64,000 nt of DNA from Pseudomonas sp. L5B5. GTDB taxonomy: Bacteria > Pseudomonadota > Gammaproteobacteria > Pseudomonadales > Pseudomonadaceae. The notes below the pieces were generated by a model. That model ran no database searches and was not told the origin of the DNA. It saw nothing but the letters and a program-made list of their open reading frames with translations. The stretch is taken from NCBI RefSeq assembly GCF_020520285.1, contig NZ_CP084742.1, forward strand, positions 6,745,501-6,809,500, read 5' to 3'. A program made the translations under genes and the position numbers. This document shows, in pieces, positions 33,740 to 43,127 of this stretch. Position 1 is the stretch's first letter; each line of letters starts with the position of its first letter.

Positions 33740-34543
33740 TCATGGTGGTGCGAGGGGCCGGGAAGCCTGCTTGAGGAACAGGTCGCAGAGTTGCATTTGC
33801 GAGGACACCGAGAGGCGCGCGTAGATATTGCGCCGATGCACCTTGACCGTGCCGTGGCTGATGCCCAGGTGGCGGGCGATGAGCTTGCCCGGGTTGCCTT
33901 GCAGCATCAGTCGCACGACCTGGCGTTCCCGCGGGGTCAGCAGGTCCTCGGCGAAAGTCGCCAGCGCCGCTTCCAGCGGGCTGATCGCCGGGCCCGCCTG
34001 CCCGGGATGCTGCTCGCTGAAGCTGCGCAGCAGGTGCTGGAGGATCGGATAGACGTTGTGCAGCGCTTGCAGTTCCCGGGTGCTGGCCGGGCGGCGTGAA
34101 CGCCTGCCGATGGACATGACCAGGGTGGTCCGGGCATCGGCAGGTACCAGCACGTCGATCTCGTCGGCCAGGTCCAGCTCCTGGTAGTAATGGCGGTAGT
34201 AGTCGGTGCCGTGCAGCTGGCAGGTGCGCGGGTTGATGCGCAGGATGCCGCTGGTGCGGCCATCGACGATGGAGCAGGACACCGGGTCCAGGCGATAGAT
34301 GTCGTCCAGGTAGCGGGCGATGTAGCGCTCGTGATGCTGCGCGGGGTAGTCCTCGTAGAGGATCTGCGGGCGACAGCCCGGGCGATAGGATTTGATGACC
34401 ACATTGTCGTGGGCCAGCAAGGATTGCAGCGAGTGCGACAGCAGGTCCGGGAACCCCGGGTGGGTGCTGTTCTCCAGCAACCTGGCGAGCATCTGGTGCC
34501 AATCGGCGACCTCCCACTTTGCCAGCAGCCTGGTCAGTTGCAT
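33740..34543 (-). CDS. LuxR-type (HTH) transcriptional regulator
   Basis: A 267-residue regulator with a C-terminal LuxR/GerE helix-turn-helix (about 205-260: LTPRERQVVRLMLQGNPGKLIARHLGISHGTVKVHRRNIYARL). The N-terminal ~190-residue sensory region is neither a receiver (no phospho-Asp motif) nor a clear acyl-homoserine-lactone domain. A 190-base gap separates it from the deacetylase-transporter pair on the same strand, which it may regulate; it is divergent from lexA2. The ATG is preceded by GAGGGG. Confidence 0.9.
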   Translation of the reverse strand: MQLTRLLAKWEVADWHQMLARLLENSTHPGFPDLLSHSLQSLLAHDNVVIKSYRPGCRPQILYEDYPAQHHERYIARYLDDIYRLDPVSCSIVDGRTSGILRINPRTCQLHGTDYYRHYYQELDLADEIDVLVPADARTTLVMSIGRRSRRPASTRELQALHNVYPILQHLLRSFSEQHPGQAGPAISPLEAALATFAEDLLTPRERQVVRLMLQGNPGKLIARHLGISHGTVKVHRRNIYARLSVSSQMQLCDLFLKQASRPLAPP

Positions 34544-34727
34544 GCGCGTCCCCTCGTTCGAGTGTCGGGTGCTTGTGTCAGCATTGGGCAGCAAATGCGG
34601 TGCCACCTTGGGGTTGGCCAGGGTGTTCGTGTGGTCGTGCTTGCCGAGCTTGCAGCGGCTGACAGCCTGCGATCGGACAGATGGCAATCAGATATTTCGT
34701 ACGTTTCTTGTAAGAAAATTCCGAGAA

Positions 34728-34743
34728 GAGTACAAATGTACTC
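34728..34743. promoter_or_regulatory. LexA2-type operator over the lexA2 start codon
   Basis: GAGTAC-AAAT-GTACTC is a perfect 6+6 palindrome. It contains the GTAC-N4-GTAC/GTGC-type core described for the second LexA of Pseudomonas putida. It covers the ATG of lexA2 and starts at the end of the SD, so repressor bound here would block transcription elongation or initiation. It supports autoregulation of the whole lexA2-imuA-imuB-dnaE2 cassette. Confidence 0.8.
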
Positions 34744-35353
34744 CATGACGAATTTATCTCCCCGGCGCAGTGCCATCCTGACCTTTATCCGCGAACGCAT
34801 CGCCGATCACGGCCAGCCCCCAAGCCTCGCTGAAATCAGCCAGGCCTTCGGTTTCGCCTCGCGCAGCGTGGCGCGCAAGCACGTGCTGGCCCTGACCGAG
34901 GCCGGGTTCATCGAGGTCAACCCGCATCAGGCCCGGGGCATTCGCCTGCTCAACCAGCCGCGGCGTCCCGAGTTGCTGGAGATCCCGGTGCTGGGGCGGG
35001 TGGCTGCCGGTGCGCCGATCGGTGTCGATGCCGAGGTACACGGCCAGTTGCTGCTGGACCCGGGGATGTTCAGCCGTACCCCGGACTACCTGTTGCGGGT
35101 CCAGGGCGATTCGATGATCGACGACGGCATCCTCGACGGTGACCTGGTGGCGGTACGCCGCAGCAGCGATGTGCGCAATGGCCAGACCGTGATCGCCCGG
35201 CTGGACGGCGAGGTGACCATCAAGCGTTTCGAGCGCAAGGGCCAGGGCATCCGCCTGCTGCCGCGCAACCCGGCCTACCAGCCGATCGAGGTCACGGCCG
35301 ATCACGAACTGTTCATCGAAGGCGTGTTCTGCGGCCTGGTGAGGCAAGGCTGA
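34736..35353 (+). CDS. lexA2: LexA2 repressor of the mutagenesis cassette
   Basis: A 205-residue LexA paralogue. The winged helix (about 10-70: RRSAILTFIRERIADHGQPPSLAEISQAFGF...ARKHVLALTEAGFIE) differs from canonical LexA in its recognition helix. The cleavage site AAG (VAAGAPIG), the catalytic serine (QGDSMIDDG) and lysine (EVTIKRFE) of the self-cleaving peptidase are intact, so it should respond to RecA filaments. GAGAAGAG at 5 bases favours the first ATG; a second lies three codons on. Its stop overlaps imuA (TGATG), making a four-gene operon. Confidence 0.94.
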   Translation: MYSMTNLSPRRSAILTFIRERIADHGQPPSLAEISQAFGFASRSVARKHVLALTEAGFIEVNPHQARGIRLLNQPRRPELLEIPVLGRVAAGAPIGVDAEVHGQLLLDPGMFSRTPDYLLRVQGDSMIDDGILDGDLVAVRRSSDVRNGQTVIARLDGEVTIKRFERKGQGIRLLPRNPAYQPIEVTADHELFIEGVFCGLVRQG

Positions 35354-35970
35354 TGGGCGCCGTGGTTGCACTGGACTCGCTGTTCAATGCCGGCCGGGTG
35401 TGGAAGGGCCGCCCGGCTGCCGTGCCTGTCAGTACGCATGCCACCGGCCATGGGGCCCTGGATGCAGTGCTGCCCAGCGGCGGCTGGCCGCAGGCGGCGT
35501 TGACCGAAATTCTCGTGGCGGCCCAGGGCCTGGGCGAGTTGCAGTTGCTCTGGCCCAGCCTGGCAAGGCTGGCGGCGGCGGGCGAGCGCATCGTCCTGGT
35601 GGCGCCGCCGTTCGTGCCTTTTCCCCTGGCCTGGCAGAACGCCGGGGTGGATGTGCGCCAGTTGTCGATCATCCAGGCCGGGGAGCGCGATGCGCTGTGG
35701 GCTGCCGAGCAGTGCCTGCGCTCGGGCAGTTGCGGTGCGGTGCTGTGCTGGCCACAACAGGCTGACGACCGGGCCCTGCGGCGCTTGCAGGTGGCGGCGG
35801 AGAGCGGCCAGACCCTGGCCTTTGCCTACCGTCCCCTGGAGGCTGCGCACAACCCGTCGCCGGCAGCCCTGCGCTTGACCCTGCAAGGCCATCCTCCGCA
35901 ACTGCGGGTACTCAAGTGCCGGGGTGGCCTGGCCCACCCGCTGCCGATTGCCCTGCAAGCCGGGCACTGA
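35353..35970 (+). CDS. imuA: ImuA, SulA/RecA-like mutasome protein
   Basis: A 205-residue ImuA (ImuA1/SulA-like), a RecA-fold accessory protein of the ImuA-ImuB-DnaE2 translesion complex. Visible family segments are HGALDAVLPSGGWPQAALTEIL near residue 40 and RIVLVAPPFVPFPLAW. The full Walker A of RecA is absent. The gene overlaps the lexA2 stop and precedes imuB by 7 bases. In cassette-bearing bacteria its loss abolishes damage-induced mutagenesis. Confidence 0.93.
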   Translation: MGAVVALDSLFNAGRVWKGRPAAVPVSTHATGHGALDAVLPSGGWPQAALTEILVAAQGLGELQLLWPSLARLAAAGERIVLVAPPFVPFPLAWQNAGVDVRQLSIIQAGERDALWAAEQCLRSGSCGAVLCWPQQADDRALRRLQVAAESGQTLAFAYRPLEAAHNPSPAALRLTLQGHPPQLRVLKCRGGLAHPLPIALQAGH

Positions 35971-35977
35971 GGTCGAT

Positions 35978-37393
35978 ATGCGCTGGGTGTGCATCCTGTT
36001 CCCGCAATTGGCGCTGGACGCGGTACTGCGTCAGCGTACTGAACCCCAGGCGCCGCTGGCACTGCTCAGCGGCAGCCCGCAGCGGCGGGTGATCCAGGCG
36101 GTGAACGAGGCTGCCCGCGAACTGGGCCTGCGCCCCGGGCAGTCGCTGACTGCCGCCCAGGCCCTGAGCAAGGCCTTTGCCTGTGCCGAGTACGATGCGC
36201 AGCAGATCGACCACTGGCAGCAATTTCTCGCGGCTTGGGCCTATGGCTTCAGTTCCCAGGTCAGCGTGGCCTACCCACGCACCCTGGTGCTGGAGATCGA
36301 GTCGAGCCTGGGCCTGTTCGGCCCCTGGCCACAGTTGCAGGCTCGCTTGCGCCGGGAGCTGCAGGCATTGGGCTTTCGCCATCGGATCGTCGTTGCGCCG
36401 AACCCGGCGGCGGCGCGGGTCCTGGCCAATGCCTACGACGGCCTGGCGGTGGCCGACTCGCAAGCCCTGCACCAGGCCCTGGGGCCGATGCCCATCGAAC
36501 GCCTGGGGCTGGCGCCGGAGCAGGCCACGGCCTTGTCGCGCATGGGCGTGCGCAGTTTCGCGCAACTCCATGGTTTGCCGCGCCAGAGCCTGGCCCGGCG
36601 TTTCGATGGCGGTTTGCTCAAGCACCTCGATACCTTGCTGGGCGGGCGCGCATCAGGGCTGGCGTTCTATCAGCCCCCGGATCGCTTCGACGGGCGCATC
36701 GAACTGAACTTCGATGTGCAGTCCCACCAGGCGCTGCTGTTTCCCTTGCGCCGGCTGACCGCCGACCTGGCGGCCTTTCTCTGTGGTCGCGACAGTGGCG
36801 TGCAGCGCTTCGTCCTGCACCTGGAGCACGTCGAGGGCGCCGACACCCTGGTCGCGGTAGGCCTGCTCAGTGCTGAACGCGATCCGGCGATGCTCTTCGA
36901 ACTGGCCCGCGGGCGCCTGGAGCAGGTCCAGGTGCCCGCGCCAGTGCGCAACCTGCGCCTGGTGGCCGAGGACCTGCCGCTGTTCGTGCCCCGGCATGCG
37001 CAGCTGTTCGAGGAGCGGCCACAGCAGAACCTGCCGTGGGAGCAACTGCGCGAGCGCCTGCGTGCACGCCTGGGGGATGAGGCGGTGCAGGGCCTGGGCC
37101 ACCGTGCCGATCATCGTCCGGAACTCAGTTGGCAACCCCGCACCGATGCTCGCCCGTGCCCGGCCAGCCCCGGCCTGCGCCGTCCGGGCTGGTTGCTGGC
37201 CGAACCCCAGCCGTTGGGCGAGGGCACGGTGCAGATCGTCATGGGGCCGGAGCGCATCGAGTCCGGCTGGTGGGACGGTGCCGATGTGCGCCGTGACTAT
37301 TACCTGGTCCAGACCCACGCCGGCCAGCAGGGCTGGGCCTACCGCCAGGTCGGCGAGCCCGGGCCGCTGCTGTTGCAGGGCTGGTTCGCATGA
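35978..37393 (+). CDS. imuB: ImuB, inactive Y-family polymerase hub
   Basis: A 471-residue Y-family polymerase homologue. The N-terminal [19 protein letters not shown] replaces the catalytic DxD region of true Y polymerases, and the later catalytic SxDE motif is also missing ([13 protein letters not shown]), as in known ImuB proteins. It acts as a scaffold linking the beta clamp, ImuA and DnaE2. The little-finger region spans about 240-345, with a C-terminal tail beyond. The start follows a GAGG SD; the stop overlaps dnaE2 (ATGA). Confidence 0.94.
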   Translation: MRWVCILFPQLALDAVLRQRTEPQAPLALLSGSPQRRVIQAVNEAARELGLRPGQSLTAAQALSKAFACAEYDAQQIDHWQQFLAAWAYGFSSQVSVAYPRTLVLEIESSLGLFGPWPQLQARLRRELQALGFRHRIVVAPNPAAARVLANAYDGLAVADSQALHQALGPMPIERLGLAPEQATALSRMGVRSFAQLHGLPRQSLARRFDGGLLKHLDTLLGGRASGLAFYQPPDRFDGRIELNFDVQSHQALLFPLRRLTADLAAFLCGRDSGVQRFVLHLEHVEGADTLVAVGLLSAERDPAMLFELARGRLEQVQVPAPVRNLRLVAEDLPLFVPRHAQLFEERPQQNLPWEQLRERLRARLGDEAVQGLGHRADHRPELSWQPRTDARPCPASPGLRRPGWLLAEPQPLGEGTVQIVMGPERIESGWWDGADVRRDYYLVQTHAGQQGWAYRQVGEPGPLLLQGWFA

Positions 37394-40300
37394 GCCTTTA
37401 TGCCGAGTTGCATTGCCTGTCCAACTTCAGCTTCCAGCGTGGCGCCTCCAGTGCCCGTGAGCTGTTCGAGCGTGGCCAGGCCCTGGGTTACCAGGCGCTG
37501 GCCATCACCGACGAATGCACCCTGGCCGGCATCGTGCGGGCCTGGCAGGCATCGCGCGACACCGGCCTGAAGCTGATCGTCGGCAGTGAAATGCAGGTCG
37601 AGGAGGGGCCGCGGCTGGTGCTGCTGGTGGAAGAACTGGCGGGTTACCAGGCCCTGTGCCGGTTGATCACCCGCGCCCGGCGCCGTGCCGAGAAAGGTTG
37701 CTATCGCCTGCTGCGGGAGGATTTCGCCGAACCCTTGCCGGGGCTGCTGGCACTGTGGCTGGCCGATGAAACTGGCGATCCCGGGCCAGGCCTCTGGTTG
37801 CAGCAGGTGTTCCCCGGGCGGCTGTGGCTGGCGGTGGAGCTGCACTGCGGCCAGGACGATGCCCGGCAGTTGCAACAGCGGCTGGCCCTGGCCCGGCAGC
37901 TGGATCTGCCAACGGTCGCTTGCGGCGATGTGCACATGCATGTGCGTGGGCGCCGGGCCTTGCAGGACACCATGACCGCGATCCGCCATCACCTGCCGGT
38001 GGCCGAGGCCGGGCAGCGTCTGTTCGCCAATGGCGAACGCCACCTGCGGCCGCTGGAGGTGTTGCAGGGCCTGTATCCCCAGGCGTTGCTCGAGGAGTCG
38101 CTGGTCATCGCCGGGCGCTGTTGTTTCGACCTGGGCCAGTTGCGTTACCAGTACCCCCGGGAGCTGGTGCCCGAGGGACATGACGCCGGCTCGTGGTTGC
38201 GGGTCCTGGTCCAGCGCGGCATCGCCCGGCGCTGGCCGGCCGGGGCCCGGGCCAAGGTGCTGGGGCAGATCGACAAAGAACTGGAGATGATCGGCGAGCT
38301 TGGCTACGAGAGTTACTTTCTCACCGTGCATGACATCGTCGCGTTCGCCCGCGAGCAGTACATTCTCTGCCAGGGGCGCGGCTCGGCAGCCAACTCGGTG
38401 GTGTGTTTCGTCTTGGGCATCACCGAGATCGACCCGGACCGCTCGGTGATGCTGTTCGAGCGGTTTCTCTCCAGGGAGCGCAACGAGCCGCCGGACATCG
38501 ACGTCGACTTCGAGCACGAGCGCCGCGAAGAGGTACTGCAGTACGTGTTCCGCCGTTATGGCCGGCACCGTGCGGCGCTGACCGCAGTGGTCAGTACCTA
38601 TCACGGTGCCGGGGCGGTGCGCGATGTGGCCAAGGCCCTGGGCCTGCCACCGGACCAGATCAACGCCCTGGCCGACTGCTGTGGCCGCTGGAGCGATACG
38701 CCACCGAGCGTCGAGCGCCTGCGCGAAGCCGGTTTCGACCCCGAGAGCCCGGTGCTGCGCCGGGTCCTGAGCCTGACCGGGCAACTGATCGGTTTCCCCC
38801 GGCACCTGTCCCAGCACCCCGGCGGCTTCGTGATTTCCGAGCAGCCACTGGACAGCCTGGTGCCGGTGGAGAACGCCAGCATGGCCGAGCGCACGGTGAT
38901 CCAGTGGGACAAGGACGACCTGGACATGGTCGGCCTGCTCAAGGTGGATATCCTGGCCCTGGGCATGCTCAGCGCCATCCGCCGCTGTTTCGACCTGATC
39001 CACGGTTATCGTGGCGAGCGCTACAGCCTCGCCAGCATTCCCGGCGAAGACCCCGCGACCTACGCGATGATCGGCCGGGCCGACACCATCGGCGTGTTCC
39101 AGATCGAGTCGCGGGCGCAGATGTCGATGCTGCCCCGGCTCAAGCCGAAGAAGTTCTACGACCTGGTGATCGAGGTGGCCATCGTGCGGCCCGGGCCGAT
39201 CCAGGGCGGCATGGTTCATCCCTATCTGCGTCGGCGCGATGGCAAGGAGCCGGTGACCTATCCCTCGCCTGAGCTTGAAGAGGTGCTGGTGCGCACCCTG
39301 GGGGTGCCGCTGTTCCAGGAGCAGGTGATGCAGATCGCGGTGGTTGCGGCCAAGTACACCCCGGGTGAAGCCGACCAGTTGCGCCGCTCCATGGCGGCCT
39401 GGAAACGGCACGGTGGCCTGGAGCCGCATCGCGAGCGATTGCGCCTGGGCATGAAGAGCAAAGGCTACAGCGAGGAATTCGCGGCGCAGATCTTCGAGCA
39501 GATCAAGGGTTTTGGCAGCTATGGTTTTCCCGAGTCCCATGCCGCCAGTTTCGCCCTGCTGACCTACACCAGCTGCTGGCTCAAGTGCCACGAACCGGCG
39601 GCCTTTGCCTGCGCCCTGATCAACAGCTGGCCCATGGGTTTCTACAGCCCGGACCAGATCCTCCAGGATGCCCGCCGCCATGGCTTGCAGATCCTCCCCG
39701 TGGACGTGGGTGCCAGCGCCTGGGATTGCAGCCTGGAGCCGATCGTTGGTCGGCCCGGCCCTGATGAACCGGTCGCGCGTGCAGGGCTGTCGAATGCTGT
39801 CGTTTGCACCGCCTCCGGGCAGCCGGCCCTGCGCCTGGGATTGCGGATGATCAAGGGGTTTCGCCAGGAGGATGCCCTGCGCATCGAGCAGGTCCGGCGC
39901 CAGCAGGTCTTTGTCGATGTCGCCGACCTGGGGGAGCGGGCCCGGCTCGATCTGCGGGCCCTGGAGCTTCTGGCCGATGCCGGGGCCTTGCGCGGCCTGG
40001 CCCGGGATCGGTTCCAGGCCCGCTGGGATGTGGCGGGCGTGGAGAAGCAACTGGGGTTGTTCGCCGACCTGCCTGCCCGGGAAGATGCCCCGGTGGAGCT
40101 GCCTCGGCCCAGTGTCGGCGAAGACCTGCATGCCGACTACCTCAGCCTGGGCACCACCCTGGGCCCGCATCCCCTGGCCTTGCTCAGGCCGCAGCTCGCG
40201 GCCCTACGCTGCCGCAGCTCCCGCGACCTGCAGGCGCTGGAGCACGGACGGCCGGTGAGCGTGGCCGGGCTGGTGACCGGACGCCAGCGTCCGGGGACCG

Positions 40301-40530
40301 CCAGCGGGGTGACCTTCGTCACCCTGGAAGACGAATTCGGCAACCTCAATGTGGTGGTCTGGCGCGACCTGGCTGAGCGCCAACGCAGGGTGCTGGTGGG
40401 GTCGCAGTTGCTCAAGGTCGACGGCATCCTGGAAAGCGAGGGTGGGGTACGCCACCTGGTGGCCGGGCGACTGAGCGACCTGACCCTGCTGCTGGACGGC
40501 ATCAATGTGCGCAGCCGGGACTTTCGCTGA
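37390..40530 (+). CDS. dnaE2: Error-prone DNA polymerase DnaE2
   Basis: A 1,046-residue C-family polymerase, shorter than replicative DnaE (about 1,160), as expected for DnaE2. The PHP domain opens at residue 3 ([11 protein letters not shown]...[14 protein letters not shown]). The palm contains [17 protein letters not shown] and the catalytic aspartates in [43 protein letters not shown] is the typical thumb/fingers segment. An OB fold lies near the C-terminus ([27 protein letters not shown]). It performs SOS-induced lesion bypass with ImuA and ImuB. Last gene of the cassette; REPINs follow. Confidence 0.97.
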   Translation: MSLYAELHCLSNFSFQRGASSARELFERGQALGYQALAITDECTLAGIVRAWQASRDTGLKLIVGSEMQVEEGPRLVLLVEELAGYQALCRLITRARRRAEKGCYRLLREDFAEPLPGLLALWLADETGDPGPGLWLQQVFPGRLWLAVELHCGQDDARQLQQRLALARQLDLPTVACGDVHMHVRGRRALQDTMTAIRHHLPVAEAGQRLFANGERHLRPLEVLQGLYPQALLEESLVIAGRCCFDLGQLRYQYPRELVPEGHDAGSWLRVLVQRGIARRWPAGARAKVLGQIDKELEMIGELGYESYFLTVHDIVAFAREQYILCQGRGSAANSVVCFVLGITEIDPDRSVMLFERFLSRERNEPPDIDVDFEHERREEVLQYVFRRYGRHRAALTAVVSTYHGAGAVRDVAKALGLPPDQINALADCCGRWSDTPPSVERLREAGFDPESPVLRRVLSLTGQLIGFPRHLSQHPGGFVISEQPLDSLVPVENASMAERTVIQWDKDDLDMVGLLKVDILALGMLSAIRRCFDLIHGYRGERYSLASIPGEDPATYAMIGRADTIGVFQIESRAQMSMLPRLKPKKFYDLVIEVAIVRPGPIQGGMVHPYLRRRDGKEPVTYPSPELEEVLVRTLGVPLFQEQVMQIAVVAAKYTPGEADQLRRSMAAWKRHGGLEPHRERLRLGMKSKGYSEEFAAQIFEQIKGFGSYGFPESHAASFALLTYTSCWLKCHEPAAFACALINSWPMGFYSPDQILQDARRHGLQILPVDVGASAWDCSLEPIVGRPGPDEPVARAGLSNAVVCTASGQPALRLGLRMIKGFRQEDALRIEQVRRQQVFVDVADLGERARLDLRALELLADAGALRGLARDRFQARWDVAGVEKQLGLFADLPAREDAPVELPRPSVGEDLHADYLSLGTTLGPHPLALLRPQLAALRCRSSRDLQALEHGRPVSVAGLVTGRQRPGTASGVTFVTLEDEFGNLNVVVWRDLAERQRRVLVGSQLLKVDGILESEGGVRHLVAGRLSDLTLLLDGINVRSRDFR

Positions 40531-40544
40531 CGGATCTGGCCTGG

Positions 40545-41010
40545 AGCCCTGTCCTCACCCAAGATCGCCGCGCCCCTGCGGGCCATGCGCAGCCTGCGGC
40601 AGCGGCTCCACGAAGCCAATACCGGTGTAGCCGCTGTCGAGCCTGCGAGGCTGCGCCAAGGTCCGCAGGACCTTCAACCCATTCGAGATCGCCGCGCCCC
40701 TGCGGGTCGTACGCAGCCTGCGGCAGCGGCTCCACGAAGCGAATACTGATGTAGCCGCTGTCGAGCCCAGGCGAGGCTGCGCCAAGGTCCGCAGGACCTT
40801 CAGCCCATTCAAGATCGCCGCGCCCCTGCGGGTCGTACGCAGCCTGCGGCAGCGGCTACACGAAGCCAATACCGATGTAGCCGCTGTCGAGCCCAGGCGA
40901 GGCTGCGAAAAGGCCCGCAGGGCCTTGCTTGGCCATCTCCCGCCGGACCGTCGGCACTCTGAAGATCAGCACGTTGCTGGGCGGCTTGCGGCAGCGGCCA
41001 CAGCCAAGCA
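40545..41010. repeat. REPIN array after dnaE2
   Basis: Three to four tandem units of about 125 bases (TGTAGCCGCTGTCGAGCC at 40626, 40750 and 40876), each with GAGGCTGCGCCAAGGTCCGCAG and the inverted far arm GCAGCCTGCGGCAGCGGCT. The last copy is altered (GAAAAGGCCCGCAGGGCCTTGC). The array occupies most of the 657-base gap after dnaE2. Beyond it lies an A+T-rich stretch with a possible -10 (CATAAT near 41051) for the lipoprotein operon. No gene is seen in the gap. Confidence 0.92.
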
Positions 41011-41187
41011 TTAATGATTTTTATTCCTTTTCGACGTGATATCGCTTTGGCATAATCGCCGCCGATGATGCCTTCGCATCCCGTTTCAGAGCATCCTGCC
41101 TGCCACTTCGCAGCCCGCACAGTCCGGCTTCGATGCAGTGTGGCGGGGTGAAAACGCGTTCAATGGATACTCAAGAAGGAACATAGA

Positions 41188-41868
41188 GTGAGAGTGATCT
41201 CGAAGTTGCTGTTGTCAGGCACTGCAGTGGCGGTGCTGGCAGGTATGAGCGGTTGTGCCACGGAAAGCTCCCGGGCCTTGCCGGTGGAAAAAGTCCAGAG
41301 CGCCAGCCAGGTCTGGAGCGGCGTCCGGGTTCCGATGGCGGTGGGCAAGTTCGACAACCGTTCCAGCTACATGCGCGGGATTTTCTCCGATGGCGTCGAC
41401 CGTCTCGGCGGCCAGGCCAAGACCATCCTCATCACTCATCTGCAGCAGACCAACCGTTTCAGCGTGCTGGACCGCGACAACATGGGCGAGATCCAGCAGG
41501 AAGCGGTGATCAAGGGCCAGGCGCAAAAACTCAAGGGCGCGGATTTCGTGGTGACTGGCGACGTCACCGAGTTCGGTCGCAAGGAAACCGGCGACCACCA
41601 GCTGTTCGGCATCCTCGGCCGTGGCAAGACCCAGGTGGCCTACGCCAAGGTGGCCTTGAACATCGTCAACATCAGCACCTCCGAAGTGGTCTATTCGACC
41701 CAGGGCGCCGGCGAGTACGCGCTGTCCAACCGCGAAGTGATCGGCTTCGGCGGCACGGCCTCCTACGACTCGACCCTCAACGGCAAGGTCCTGGACCTGG
41801 CCATGCGCGAGGCCGTCAACCGCATGGTCGAGGCCATCGACGCCGGAGCCTGGAAACCGGGCCGCTGA
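41188..41868 (+). CDS. CsgG/HfaB-family lipoprotein
   Basis: A 226-residue lipoprotein (signal to residue 22, lipobox LAGMSGC) with a CsgG-like fold: VPMAVGKFDNRSSYMRGIF, KTILITHLQQTNRFSVLDRDNM and the KGADFVVTGDVTEFGRKE segment. CsgG itself forms the curli export pore, but no curli genes are near. With the next two genes it matches the Neisseria GNA1164-1163-1162 lipoprotein cluster. The start is GTG with AGAAGGA 7 bases upstream. First gene of a three-gene operon. Confidence 0.9.
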   Translation: MRVISKLLLSGTAVAVLAGMSGCATESSRALPVEKVQSASQVWSGVRVPMAVGKFDNRSSYMRGIFSDGVDRLGGQAKTILITHLQQTNRFSVLDRDNMGEIQQEAVIKGQAQKLKGADFVVTGDVTEFGRKETGDHQLFGILGRGKTQVAYAKVALNIVNISTSEVVYSTQGAGEYALSNREVIGFGGTASYDSTLNGKVLDLAMREAVNRMVEAIDAGAWKPGR

Positions 41869-41897
41869 TCACCACTGCCAACAGGGAAAGTGCACAC

Positions 41898-42269
41898 ATG
41901 TTCAAGACGATGATGGCCCGGCCAGTGATGGCCGCTGCCGTGCTGGGCTGCGTATTGCTGGCCGGCTGCAGCGCGCCGAAGACGCTGTACCAGTGGGAAA
42001 GCTACCAGACCCAGACCTACGAGTATTTCAAGGGCGAAGGCGCCCGCGAGGCCCAGATCGAGGCGCTGGAGCGCGACCTGCAGAAGATCAAGTCCACCGG
42101 CAAGGCAGTGCCACCGGGATACCACGCACACCTGGGCATGCTCTACGCCGGCCTGGGCAAGGATGACCAGATGGTGCAGCAGTTCAATACCGAGAAGGCG
42201 CTGTTCCCGGAATCGGCGAAGTACATGGACATGCTGCTCAAGAGCGCCAAGCAGGGGGCTGCCCAATGA
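41898..42269 (+). CDS. DUF4810 lipoprotein
   Basis: A 123-residue lipoprotein (lipobox VLLAGCS at about residue 24) of the DUF4810 family. The body (YQWESYQTQTYEYFKGEG, VPPGYHAHLGMLYAGLGKDDQMVQQFNTEKALFPES) is helical and TPR-like. Role unknown; it is almost always found between CsgG-like and DUF799 genes, as here. Its stop overlaps the next ATG (ATGA). Confidence 0.9.
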   Translation: MFKTMMARPVMAAAVLGCVLLAGCSAPKTLYQWESYQTQTYEYFKGEGAREAQIEALERDLQKIKSTGKAVPPGYHAHLGMLYAGLGKDDQMVQQFNTEKALFPESAKYMDMLLKSAKQGAAQ

Positions 42270-42922
42270 ACCTGCCGACCTTGCGCAACCTCCTGGGCCT
42301 GTTGGCCGTCAGCCTGCTGGTGGGCTGCGCAGCCCCCAAGACGGTGGACTACGCGGCCTACAAGCAGGCCCGGCCGAAGTCGATCCTGGTGCTGCCACCG
42401 CTCAATGAATCGCCGGACATCAAGGCCACCTACAGCATGCTGTCCCAGGTGACCTTGCCCCTGGCCGAGGCCGGTTACTACGTGATGCCCATTGCGGTGG
42501 TGGATGAAACCTTCCGCCACAACGGCCTGACCAACCCGGCGGACATCCATGGCCTGCCGCCTGCCAAGCTCAACGAAATCTTCGGCGCCGATGCCGGCCT
42601 GTACATCACCGTCAAGGAGTACGGCACCAGCTACATGCTGATCAGCAGCGAGACCGCGGTCACCGCCAGCGCGACCCTGGTCGACCTCAAGACCGGCACC
42701 ACGCTGTGGACCGGCACGGCCCGGGCCTCCAGCGAGGAAGGCAACAACAATAGCGGTGGCCTGGTGGGCATGCTGATTACCGCTGCGGTGAAGCAGATCA
42801 TCAACACCTCCACCGATGCCGGCCATCCGATCGCCGGCATCACCAGCCAGCGCTTGCTGTCGGCCGGGCAACACAACGGCCTGCTGTACGGTCCGCATTC
42901 ACCGAAATACGGCACCGACTGA
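42266..42922 (+). CDS. DUF799 (GNA1162-like) lipoprotein
   Basis: A 218-residue lipoprotein (lipobox SLLVGCA) of the DUF799 family, whose Neisseria member GNA1162 is a surface-associated vaccine-candidate antigen with a fold related to TolB/CsgG-type N-terminal domains. Conserved parts include RPKSILVLPPLNESPDIKA, GYYVMPIAVVDETFR and LNEIFGADAGLYITVKEYG. Probably forms an envelope complex with the two preceding lipoproteins. Ends just ahead of two strong hairpins. Confidence 0.9.
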   Translation: MNLPTLRNLLGLLAVSLLVGCAAPKTVDYAAYKQARPKSILVLPPLNESPDIKATYSMLSQVTLPLAEAGYYVMPIAVVDETFRHNGLTNPADIHGLPPAKLNEIFGADAGLYITVKEYGTSYMLISSETAVTASATLVDLKTGTTLWTGTARASSEEGNNNSGGLVGMLITAAVKQIINTSTDAGHPIAGITSQRLLSAGQHNGLLYGPHSPKYGTD

Positions 42923-42927
42923 TCCGG

Positions 42928-42977
42928 GAGCGGGCAACCCGCTCTCTGCCGGGCGGCGGCCGCGAGCCGCCGCCCGG
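42928..42977 (+). terminator. Tandem hairpins after the lipoprotein operon
   Basis: GAGCGGG-CAA-CCCGCTC (7-bp stem) is followed 4 bases later by a perfect 12-bp stem, CCGGGCGGCGGC-CGCGA-GCCGCCGCCCGG. There is no T tract, so it is not a classical intrinsic terminator. It may protect the 3' end or assist Rho-dependent termination. Confidence 0.55.
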
Positions 42978-43127
42978 ACTGGTCGCCATCGCCTATCCTG
43001 TTTATTCAGCCTTGCCTGGCTCAGTTTGCCTGGGGGGCAGGTCTTGCGGCGAAAACCCTGAAACCATTGGCCCGGGCCATGCTCCAAGACTTCGGAGAGT
43101 GCGTGCGGTCCTTTGCCCACTCAAGTC

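Noticed and set aside
37339..40170. 943-codon open frame antisense to dnaE2 (and similar long ones antisense to the hybrid kinase, phytase, receptor and UvrA genes)
   Set aside because: These are typical shadow frames of G+C-rich genes. The plus-strand proteins carry full family motifs, while the antisense products are His/Gln/Gly-rich with none.
41188..42922. Curli secretion system
   Set aside because: Only a CsgG-like lipoprotein is present. The following genes are DUF4810 and DUF799, with no csgA, csgB, csgE or csgF nearby.
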